Source: CAIYRG01 sp036273455
GTDB taxonomy: Bacteria; Pseudomonadota; Alphaproteobacteria; Micropepsales; Micropepsaceae
Assembly (NCBI GenBank): GCA_036273455.1
Contig: DASUHP010000004.1
Coordinates: 1 to 64,000 of the forward strand
DNA: 64,000 bases
Direction: 5' to 3'
Below the pieces are notes generated by a model, which was given only the letters and a program-made list of their open reading frames with translations, ran no database searches and was not told where the DNA came from. The position numbers and the translations under genes were made by a program. This document shows positions 46,695 through 53,860 of this stretch, piece after piece (within the stretch, counting starts at the first letter, position 1; every line of letters starts with the position of its first letter).

Positions 46695-48620
46695 TTATCT
46701 CGGCTGCGAGACGATATCGATCAGCGCCGGTTCGCCGCGCTTCACCACCGCGATTGCGCGCTGGATTGCCGGTCCGACGTCGGCCGGATGATCGATCGGA
46801 CCCTGGGAATAGACGCCCATGGATTTCGCAAGCGACGCGAAATCGATGTTCGGATCCTTGATCGTGGTGCCGATCCAGGCGCGGTCGATGCCACGCTGAT
46901 TACGTTCGGCCATGCGCTGGACATGCATGTATTCCTGATGCCAGGCGCGGTTGTTGTGCACGATATAGAGGATCGGAATCCGGTGATGTGCGGCGGTCCA
47001 CAGCACACCCGGTGACATCATGAGATCGCCATCGCCGTTCAAGGCAACGGTGATGCGGCCATGTTCCTTATTGGCAAGCGCAGCGCCAAGTGCGGCCGGG
47101 GCATTGTAGCCGACGCCACCGCCGGTCGATCCGCCCATGGAGTGGTAGTGCTTTTCCATGCTCCAGAGGCGATACGGCCAGTTGGAGAGGAAATTGACTT
47201 CGGAGGCCATGCTCCAGTCTTCGTTCTTGATCTGATTCCAGACCTCGGCGGAGATGCGTGCGGTTGAAACCGGACTGGCATCCCAGCCCAGCGCGGCCTG
47301 TTGATCCGCAGCCTGCAGGAATTTTGCACCGGCGGCTTTGAGTTTCTCCCCGCGCGCCATCGCGACGCTCTTGCGGGCCGGAGTCATCTCTTTTTCGATC
47401 GCCTGAATCAGCCATGGCAGCGAGTTTTCCGCGTCGCCGGCAATGCCGACATCGGCCGCCTGATAGCGTTCATATTCGCCCATATTCGGTTTGATATTCA
47501 GGTCGGTCGTGCCGATGACGATGACCTTCGTGCCCGGCCGGATCTTCGGCTTGGCCGGACGCCCGATCAGATCATCGACATTGTTCAGCGTGCCGTAGAG
47601 ATCCATCGGTTCGAGTGCCAGAACCACGTCGGCCTGGCGGATCATTGCGGCGCCGCGCTCGGTGTGATTCAGCGGATGGCGGGATGGCATGTTCATACGG
47701 TTGCGCTCATCCACGACGGGCGCCTGCAGAACTTCGGCCAGCTGGACGAGATGCTTCGGACCGTCTTCCGTACGGGTGTAGCGGCCGGAAACGATCACGG
47801 GATTTTCGGCAGCGACCAGCAGTTTTGCCACTTCGGCCAGTGCGCCCGGATCGGCCATCGGCTGCGTGCGCTGCCGCAGCTTGGGAATAAACAGCTTGCG
47901 GCCGGGTTCGATCTCTTCTTCCTGCTGATCGGCGTCGATAACGACCATCACCGGGCCCGTCGGCGCAGTGGTGGCGAGATCATAGGCGCGGACAAGACCT
48001 TCGGCGAAATCCTGAAGATTGTTCGCCTGGTCGTCCCACTTTACGTAATCGCGGACGATGATGCCCTGATCATGCGCGCTGTGCGCCCATTCCACGCCGG
48101 GACGCCGCTGTGTGCCATTGCCGACATTACCGGCCATCACAATCGCGGGCGCCTGATCGCAGAAACAGTTGTAGATCGCCATTGAGGAATGCTGCAGGCC
48201 GACCACTCCGTGCACCATGGTCGCCATCGGCTTGCCGGCAATCTTGGCATAGCCATGCGCCATCGCGACCGATGCTTCTTCGTGGATCGTCGTGATGAAC
48301 TCGGGCTTTGAGTTCATCCCGTAATTGATGATGGATTCCTGCAAGCCACGGAATGTCGAGCCCGGAGTCGAAGCGACATAATCGATGTTGAGGGATTTCA
48401 GGCAGTCGACCATGAAATCGCCGCCCACTCGCCCGCTATTGACGAGCCTCTGCTCCTGCGGCGGGCTGTAGTCGCCGGCGGTTTGTGGCTTTGCCGGGAC
48501 CGCACGCGCCGGCGTTTCGGCAGCGACGACCTTGGTTGTCGAGGCAAGCCCCATGATTGGCCCTGCCGCCGCCGCTCCGGCAAGAAATTGACGCCGTTTG
48601 ATGTCTGGTGTTTTGGCCAC
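46695..48620 (-). CDS. Tat-exported thiamine-diphosphate-dependent enzyme (module 2)
   Basis: A 641-residue paralogue of the enzyme at 43210, the same length and alignable throughout by eye (PGSTFRGLQESIINYG, VVGLQHSSMAIYN). It has a Tat signal DIKRRQFLAGAAAAGP, the activating Glu114 in TIHEEASVAM, and GDG-X24-NN at 529-557. The start is GTG at 48618-48620 behind GGGCGGGA. Differences in the GDGD segment (LMMSPG versus FNMAPG) and nearby loops suggest a different substrate. A terminator at 48726-48755 isolates it from genes upstream, so it forms a unit with its own cytochrome. Confidence 0.88.
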   Translation of the reverse strand: MAKTPDIKRRQFLAGAAAAGPIMGLASTTKVVAAETPARAVPAKPQTAGDYSPPQEQRLVNSGRVGGDFMVDCLKSLNIDYVASTPGSTFRGLQESIINYGMNSKPEFITTIHEEASVAMAHGYAKIAGKPMATMVHGVVGLQHSSMAIYNCFCDQAPAIVMAGNVGNGTQRRPGVEWAHSAHDQGIIVRDYVKWDDQANNLQDFAEGLVRAYDLATTAPTGPVMVVIDADQQEEEIEPGRKLFIPKLRQRTQPMADPGALAEVAKLLVAAENPVIVSGRYTRTEDGPKHLVQLAEVLQAPVVDERNRMNMPSRHPLNHTERGAAMIRQADVVLALEPMDLYGTLNNVDDLIGRPAKPKIRPGTKVIVIGTTDLNIKPNMGEYERYQAADVGIAGDAENSLPWLIQAIEKEMTPARKSVAMARGEKLKAAGAKFLQAADQQAALGWDASPVSTARISAEVWNQIKNEDWSMASEVNFLSNWPYRLWSMEKHYHSMGGSTGGGVGYNAPAALGAALANKEHGRITVALNGDGDLMMSPGVLWTAAHHRIPILYIVHNNRAWHQEYMHVQRMAERNQRGIDRAWIGTTIKDPNIDFASLAKSMGVYSQGPIDHPADVGPAIQRAIAVVKRGEPALIDIVSQPR

Positions 48621-48725
48621 GTTCCCGCCCTTTTCTTGAAATGCCTCTCCTGGAGAGGCCGCCGAAAATCAGGGCAGAATTCGTAGCACCCGCTCCGGCC
48701 AGCGACAAGGATTCGCTGGACAGAC

Positions 48726-48755
48726 AAAACCCGCCGCGGCTTGGCCGGGCGGGTT
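48726..48755 (-). terminator. Rho-independent terminator, minus strand
   Basis: On the minus strand AACCCGCC pairs with GGCGGGTT (48728-48755), with an inner CGG/CCG stem, followed by TTTT (48729-48726). It ends transcription of the 115-residue protein gene ahead of ThDP enzyme 2. Confidence 0.75.
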
Positions 48756-48780
48756 CGCTAATTGACGGAATCCGCCGGGA

Positions 48781-49128
48781 TCAGGCGGCGTTTTGGCGCG
48801 AACGTAAATCGTCCATTTGTTCGGAGAGCCTGCGGCTCCGGGCGACCGATGTGCCACTGTTGCGCAAGGCTTCAGTCAGCCGCAACAGTGCTTCGGGCTG
48901 CGCCGAGCAGGCGCGTTCCCACTGGTCCCGCGATGCCAATCTGATGTGCGAAGTTCCCGGAATCCGGCGCGCTCCATGCCAGACCTCGACGGCCACTGGC
49001 ATGTCGCTGCAGGCATAATGGGCTGCGCGCGCCATCGAAAGGGCATCGTCGTCGCCGTTCACAAACAGGTCATATGGCCAGCGGAACTTGCCAGACCGAT
49101 CAACGATGTACATGCGATACTTGGCCAT
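48781..49128 (-). CDS. Small DUF6894-like protein of unknown function
   Basis: A 115-residue soluble protein. KYRMYIVDRSGKFRWPYDLF followed by DDDALSMARAAHYACSDMPV and the VWHGARRIPG strand recalls the short alpha/beta proteins common in alphaproteobacteria, often annotated as hypothetical. The C-terminal half is helical and basic. ATG at 49126-49128 begins the conserved-looking sequence. It is followed by a terminator and preceded by the binding-protein gene. Confidence 0.6.
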   Translation of the reverse strand: MAKYRMYIVDRSGKFRWPYDLFVNGDDDALSMARAAHYACSDMPVAVEVWHGARRIPGTSHIRLASRDQWERACSAQPEALLRLTEALRNSGTSVARSRRLSEQMDDLRSRQNAA

Positions 49129-49189
49129 TACTGTCCCTCGCGCGTTCGAACCAAAACGCCGCCAGTCGACACTGGTTGCATCACAAATC

Positions 49190-50197
49190 TCAGCGAATCG
49201 GTGGCGCGTAGAAAAGACCACCCATGGACCACGGGATGTTCAGGCCACGGTCGAGCTTCGCCCGGCTGAGGCTGCCAAGGTTACGGGCGAAGATTTCCCC
49301 ATAATTCCCTGAAGCACGCACAGCGGCCGCGGCCCAGTCTTTCGCAAGCGCCCGATTTGCGTTCATCGGCGCGGTGAAGAATGCCCTTCCGTCCGGGTCC
49401 TGCCGCGTGCGCTGACTGTCGAGATTATCTCCACTGATTCCGAGCTCTTCGGCATTGATGAGCGCGAATATCGCCCAACGGACGGCATCGAAGAATTCGT
49501 CATCGCCCTTGCGCAGCAGTGGCGCGAGCGGTTCTTTCGAGATCTGCTGTGAAAGGATCACATAGTCTTCGGGATGCGTCGCCCGGCCGATCAGTGCTTC
49601 GGCCAGTTCGGATGCATCTGCCGTCATGGCATCACATTGGCCGGCGAACAGGGCGGCTTCGGATTCGGCACGATGGTCCTTGATCACGGCGTTCAGGGTT
49701 AGATTGTGCTCGCGAAAAAAATTCCGAAGCCCGCCGAGGAATTCGGCGTCGGTCGAAACGCAGATCCGCCGGCCGGCCAGTTGTTCAGGCGCGTCGATTT
49801 TGAGCTTCTTCGGCACCAGAAAAGATTGACCGTCGTAAAGCACAATTGGGCCGAAGCGCAGATTTCCCTGGGTTTCGCGTCCCGACGTCCAGGTCAGGCC
49901 GCGCAGCACAACATCGACGTCGCTTTGCCGCATGAAGGTTTCGACGGTGTCGATCGGGCGGAACACGACCTTCCCGGGCACTCCGAAAATCGCTGCTCCG
50001 ATCGCGTTGCAGATAGCGACATCGAACCCGGTCCATTGACCGTCGGGTCTGCGCTGTGAAAAGCCCGGTACGTCGGCTCCGATACCGCAAGTGAGAAAGC
50101 CTTTTTGGCGGATCGAATCGAGCCTTTCGCCGGCGGAGGCATGTCCCGCGAACAGCAGCAAGGCAAAGGCAAGAAGTGCACACAGCTGGCGGCGCAT
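49190..50197 (-). CDS. Orphan periplasmic amino-acid-type substrate-binding protein
   Basis: A 335-residue family 3 solute-binding protein (AapJ/BztA-like). The signal peptide ends HASAG. Typical stretches are RLDSIRQKGFLTCGIGADVPGF..., GFDVAICNAIGAAIFG and GRRICVSTDAEFLGGLRNFF. In known systems it delivers general amino acids to an ABC permease. No permease or ATPase genes adjoin it, so it may work with a distant transporter or act as a sensor partner. It diverges from the FAD oxidase gene. Confidence 0.85.
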   Translation of the reverse strand: MRRQLCALLAFALLLFAGHASAGERLDSIRQKGFLTCGIGADVPGFSQRRPDGQWTGFDVAICNAIGAAIFGVPGKVVFRPIDTVETFMRQSDVDVVLRGLTWTSGRETQGNLRFGPIVLYDGQSFLVPKKLKIDAPEQLAGRRICVSTDAEFLGGLRNFFREHNLTLNAVIKDHRAESEAALFAGQCDAMTADASELAEALIGRATHPEDYVILSQQISKEPLAPLLRKGDDEFFDAVRWAIFALINAEELGISGDNLDSQRTRQDPDGRAFFTAPMNANRALAKDWAAAAVRASGNYGEIFARNLGSLSRAKLDRGLNIPWSMGGLFYAPPIR

Positions 50198-50270
50198 GGA
50201 TCATTCGGTTTCGGCGACCGGAGCATGATAGAACAGTCCGTCAAACTATTGAATCTGCCGGACCGGGAAC

Positions 50271-51722
50271 GTGTCTGAATCCAGGCGCAACAGAAGCGGC
50301 GAGTCGCGACGCGAATTTCTCATGCGAACCGCGGCGGCCGTAGCCGGGTTGCCGGCCGGTGCGGCCGCCGCGCGGGCCGCGCCCGCTCGGCGCGAAACAG
50401 TTCTCGTCGTCGGCGCAGGACTTGCGGGTCTCGTCGCGGCACGTCGGCTGCGCGAAGCCGGCAGGCGCGTGACTCTTATCGAGGCACGGGACCAGCCGGG
50501 CGGGCGCGTTCGGACGCTGCGCGGCTATTTCGATAATGGCATCTATGGCGAGCTTGGCGCGGCGCGAGTCGCCGAAACGCATGAATATGTCCTGCACTGG
50601 CTGAATGATTTGCGGCTTTCACTGGTGCCGTTTGCTCCGGCCATGGGTTCATCCACGCTCGCTGTCGGCGGCAAACGCGCGCGTTCAGATGCTGCGGCAG
50701 GGGCAAAACTCGTCGCCGGATTGCACCCGGATGAGCGCGATCTCCCGGTGCCCGAACTGTTGCGGAAATACGTGGCCGGGGTGCCGGAGGAACTTGGCGC
50801 GGGCGATGTCGATCTTACCGATCCCAGGTGGCGAGCCTATGACCGGCTGACCTGGCCGGCATGGCTGGCCTCCCAGGGCGCGAGTCCTGCCGCCATACGC
50901 CTGATGATGCTGGGTGGCGATTCGAGCGAATTCTCCGCGCTCTTCATGCTCCAGCAAATCATGCTGCATCGCGATTCCCGGCAATATTTTAAAATCGAGG
51001 GCGGGATGGATCGCCTGCCGCGGGGCATCGCTGCGTCGGCGGGTGTCCCGATCCGCTACAATTGCCGGCTGACAAAGCTGGAAACGGCAGGCCGCGAAAT
51101 CCGCGCCCATTGCTCGAGCGGCGGCCACACCGATGTCATCGCCGTCGATCGCGCGATCATGGCCATACCATTTTCCATGCTGCGCAAAGTTGCGCTTGAT
51201 CCGGCCTTCTCTCCGGAAAAAATGAAGGTCATTGACCAGCTTACTTATTTCGACGCTTCCAGGTTTTTGCTGCAAACCGAAACCAGATTCTGGACCGCAC
51301 AGGGGCTGAATGGCAGCGCACGGACCGACGGGCCGGCAGACATCTGGGACATGAGCTTCGGCCAGCGGGGAAAAACCGGACTGATTTCCCTCACCACCGG
51401 AGATGACCGGATCGAAGCGCAGTTGACTAAATTTGCGGCCAGGGAAAAGACGGCATTCGGAGTGCAGCTGGCCGCGCAGGCCTTTCCGGAGATGACCGGT
51501 CAAACCGGCAAAAGTTTTGTGCAGATATGGGGTGAAGATCCCTTCGCCGGCGGGGCGTTTTCCGTGTTTAAGCCGGGAGAAATGTCGGCCTGGGCAAAGG
51601 TAATTGGCAAAGCTGAGGGCCGCGTCCATTTTGCGGGCGAACATTTGTCGCCATGGAATGGCTGGATGGAAGGCGCCCTGTGGTCCGGCGAACGGGTGGC
51701 ACAGGAAATCATTGCCGCCTGA
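50271..51722 (+). CDS. Tat-exported FAD-dependent amine oxidase family protein
   Basis: A 483-residue flavoprotein. The Tat signal SRREFLMRTAAAVAGLPAG precedes the dinucleotide fold VLVVGAGLAGLVAARRLREA with the GG-doublet motif DQPGGRVRT. The C-terminal FAD contact is HFAGEHLSPWNGWMEGAL. The family covers monoamine, polyamine and L-amino-acid oxidases. Export suggests oxidation of amines in the periplasm; if the adjacent binding protein captures amino acids the two could be linked, but that is speculation. The start is GTG at 50271. Confidence 0.88.
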   Translation: MSESRRNRSGESRREFLMRTAAAVAGLPAGAAAARAAPARRETVLVVGAGLAGLVAARRLREAGRRVTLIEARDQPGGRVRTLRGYFDNGIYGELGAARVAETHEYVLHWLNDLRLSLVPFAPAMGSSTLAVGGKRARSDAAAGAKLVAGLHPDERDLPVPELLRKYVAGVPEELGAGDVDLTDPRWRAYDRLTWPAWLASQGASPAAIRLMMLGGDSSEFSALFMLQQIMLHRDSRQYFKIEGGMDRLPRGIAASAGVPIRYNCRLTKLETAGREIRAHCSSGGHTDVIAVDRAIMAIPFSMLRKVALDPAFSPEKMKVIDQLTYFDASRFLLQTETRFWTAQGLNGSARTDGPADIWDMSFGQRGKTGLISLTTGDDRIEAQLTKFAAREKTAFGVQLAAQAFPEMTGQTGKSFVQIWGEDPFAGGAFSVFKPGEMSAWAKVIGKAEGRVHFAGEHLSPWNGWMEGALWSGERVAQEIIAA

Positions 51723-51749
51723 TCGCCAGGGTTTTGCCGGTTTTTTGCC

Positions 51750-51779
51750 TTGGCCAGGCACGGGCTGTCGCTGTATAAT
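51750..51779 (+). promoter_or_regulatory. Sigma-70-like promoter of the NGGDFF gene cluster
   Basis: TTGGCC (51750-51755) and a consensus TATAAT (51774-51779) are separated by 18 bases, 63 bases before the first NGGDFF gene. A consensus -10 box stands out in this GC-rich window. Confidence 0.45.
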
Positions 51780-51842
51780 GGCGTTCGTTCCTGTCTTGCG
51801 CATCCGGGGGCGCGGGACTGTTTTGAACCAGAAGAGGCGGAT

Positions 51843-52283
51843 ATGAAGATGAAATCATGGATCGGCATGAGCAGCGTCGCGGCACTGGGATTGGTCGCCA
51901 GCGCGTTTATCTCACTACCCGCTTTCGCCAATGGCGGCGATTTCTTCAATGAACTGTCGGAAAGCTGGGGCGCCAATGCCGATACGGGCGTGCCCTTCTT
52001 TGGTTGGGTTCGCGATTCAAGGGGCAAGGCGATTCCGCGTGCGATCGTCACTGCGACCGTGGTCGGCGGCGTCGACGGTGAGGCGGTGACGATTATTTCC
52101 GACAACCTCGGCCATTTCAAAATCCCGGGTCTTGGCAAAGACGTCGATCCGAAAAAGGTACTGGTCGAGTGCGCAAAGGCCGGCTTCCGCACGATGACTT
52201 TGGATCGCCGAATCATGCGCACCATGCCGAAGGCACCGGTCGAGGTTGACTGCAAAATGCAGCAGACCGGTCCGATCAGCTAA
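51843..52283 (+). CDS. Secreted Ig-like NGGDFF protein 1 (carboxypeptidase-regulatory-like)
   Basis: A 146-residue protein with a signal peptide ending AFA, so the mature protein begins NGGDFFNELSESWGANAD. A beta-sandwich follows: VRDSRGKAIPRAIVTATVV, DNLGHFKIPGLGKDVDPKKV and a late VECAKAGFR. It is related end to end to the product at 53353-53787. The fold resembles the Ig-like domains of carboxypeptidases and TonB-linked proteins; no catalytic residues are seen. A GAGGCGG site precedes ATG 51843. It heads a four-gene cluster. Confidence 0.8.
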   Translation: MKMKSWIGMSSVAALGLVASAFISLPAFANGGDFFNELSESWGANADTGVPFFGWVRDSRGKAIPRAIVTATVVGGVDGEAVTIISDNLGHFKIPGLGKDVDPKKVLVECAKAGFRTMTLDRRIMRTMPKAPVEVDCKMQQTGPIS

Positions 52284-52469
52284 GACTGTACAGGCACACA
52301 ACCTTTTCGTTCTCTTCACCCGAGAATTGCGTTGCAATCTGCGAATCGCTTCGTGCAAGATCGGCACGAAGGATAACGGTTGCACATATGCGGCTGTCAT
52401 CTGGAGGAAACCCGGGAAATCACCTCAGCAAGATAGGCACGTGAGAGACGTGCTCTGACAGGGGGCTAA

Positions 52470-52925
52470 ATGATTACCGCATTGCTTATCGTCCACGGCA
52501 TCTTTGCCATGTTTCTGGTCGGGGCGATCACCCATCAGGCACTGGGGGTGTTTTGGCCACGCCGGCCTGGCCAGGCGAATTTTGTCGCGCGTATGCGCGT
52601 TGCCAACTCGCAGGGTTACGTCAACGCAATCCTCACTCTGTACGTCGCCGTATTCGTGATGGGTTCATTTCTTTACCCGACCTATCGTGTGTTCGTGCGT
52701 CCGCCACTGCAGGATCTGCAACTGACTTATGCCATCGGGCTGTTCGAGGTGAAGGAGAACTTCGCCGCGATCTGCCTCGCGCTGCTGCCGTCATATTGGT
52801 ATTTCTGGAAGAAGGCGCCGGAATTTCCGGTGACCCGGAGCGCGCTGACCGCAATTCTGTTTGTAACCATCTGGTATAATTTCATTGCCGGTCACATTCT
52901 GAATAACGTCAGAGGATTCACCTGA
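52470..52925 (+). CDS. Four-span membrane protein of the NGGDFF cluster
   Basis: A 151-residue integral membrane protein with spans at about 1-22, 50-72, 84-108 and 118-140. His residues at positions 9 and 22 in the first span region (IVHGIF, AITHQAL) and one near the end (AGHIL) could be haem or metal ligands; this is inference. No family is recognised with certainty. It overlaps the next gene by one base, so the two membrane proteins are probably made together. Confidence 0.7.
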   Translation: MITALLIVHGIFAMFLVGAITHQALGVFWPRRPGQANFVARMRVANSQGYVNAILTLYVAVFVMGSFLYPTYRVFVRPPLQDLQLTYAIGLFEVKENFAAICLALLPSYWYFWKKAPEFPVTRSALTAILFVTIWYNFIAGHILNNVRGFT

Positions 52926-53308
52926 TGAACAAGATCGCTGCTCGGGCATTCCCCGCATTCGCCATCGGGTTCGCTTTGTTCTATGCGCCGGGTTATTCCT
53001 TCACCGGCGCCACATCGACCGTCAATTGGCCGCTATTCACCTATTTTCCGGCGATCAACCAGTGGCGCTGGCTGCTGGTCCCCGGCAATGACAACAGTGG
53101 GCCGCCAATGTGGTGGTACGGCTGGATCGCATCCTCGGTCCTGGTCGGTCTGGTCTTCGCGGCGATTGCCATGCTGCTTCCGGAACGCGCCCTTCGGAAA
53201 ATTTCACCAACTTTGATCTGGGTTGTTCCGGTCTGCGCCTTCATATTCCTGCTGAACTGGGAACTGTCCTGGTTCGTCACGGGCTGGAAGCCGATCTGGT
53301 TTAGCTGA
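52925..53308 (+). CDS. Three-span membrane protein of the NGGDFF cluster
   Basis: A 127-residue integral membrane protein. The first span (about 8-26) is followed by a periplasmic-looking loop rich in Trp, Tyr and Pro (NQWRWLLVPGNDNSGPPMWW), then spans at about 66-85 and 97-117. The Trp-rich short tail (WFVTGWKPIWFS) is unusual. No family is recognised. It lies between the four-span protein gene and NGGDFF protein 2. Confidence 0.7.
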   Translation: MNKIAARAFPAFAIGFALFYAPGYSFTGATSTVNWPLFTYFPAINQWRWLLVPGNDNSGPPMWWYGWIASSVLVGLVFAAIAMLLPERALRKISPTLIWVVPVCAFIFLLNWELSWFVTGWKPIWFS

Positions 53309-53352
53309 GCTTTCGGTCCTATATTCCGGCCCGTCAGCGCCGGAGACAGGTC

Positions 53353-53787
53353 ATGACCGGACGGAAACTTGGTGCACTGCCGATCTCAGCGGCGATTGCC
53401 GCGGCGGGGGTGCTGGCCGCGGCGCCAGCATTTGCCAATGGCGGCGACTTCTTTGAAGAACTCAGCGCGACCTGGCAGAGCAATGCCGATGAAGGCGTGC
53501 CCTATTTCGGATTTGTCCGGGATTCGAGCGGCAAGCTGATCTCCAATGCGACGGTCACCGCCACCACGGCTTCGGGTTCAAGTTTCGTCGTGCAGGCCGA
53601 CAATATGGGGCATTACAAAATTCCGGGCTTTTCGAAGAGCGTTGATCCGAAGCGCGTGCAGGTGACGTGCAGTAAGCCCGGCTATCGTCTGGTGTCGCGT
53701 GATCGCCGCATCCTGCGTGGCGCCACCAATGTCCCGGTCGAGACCGACTGCACTCTCGCACCCAATCCGGGAAAACCCGTCTCGTAA
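53353..53787 (+). CDS. Secreted Ig-like NGGDFF protein 2
   Basis: A 144-residue paralogue of the product at 51843. The signal peptide ends AFA and the mature protein begins NGGDFFEELSATWQSNAD. The order of conserved stretches is the same: GVPYFGFVRDSSGKLI, DNMGHYKIPGFSKSVDPKRV and VTCSKPGYR. The repeated NGGDFF start after cleavage suggests that the N-terminus has a function, for instance docking to a partner. A strong terminator follows. Confidence 0.8.
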   Translation: MTGRKLGALPISAAIAAAGVLAAAPAFANGGDFFEELSATWQSNADEGVPYFGFVRDSSGKLISNATVTATTASGSSFVVQADNMGHYKIPGFSKSVDPKRVQVTCSKPGYRLVSRDRRILRGATNVPVETDCTLAPNPGKPVS

Positions 53788-53805
53788 CCGGGCCCGAATA
53801 TCCCA

Positions 53806-53849
53806 AAATAAAACGGCCCTCCTTCGCAGGAAGGAGGGCCGTTTTATTT
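53806..53849. terminator. Strong bidirectional terminator
   Basis: ATAAAACGGCCCTCCTT and AAGGAGGGCCGTTTTAT form a near-perfect stem with a six-base loop, flanked by A-runs and T-runs, between the convergent NGGDFF cluster and the propeller gene. It should stop transcription in both directions. Confidence 0.92.
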
Positions 53850-53860
53850 AACCCAGATCG

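Noticed and set aside
51747..51762. TGCCT/AGGCA palindrome after the FAD oxidase gene
   Set aside because: Short stem without a following T-run; it overlaps the -35 region of a better promoter call.
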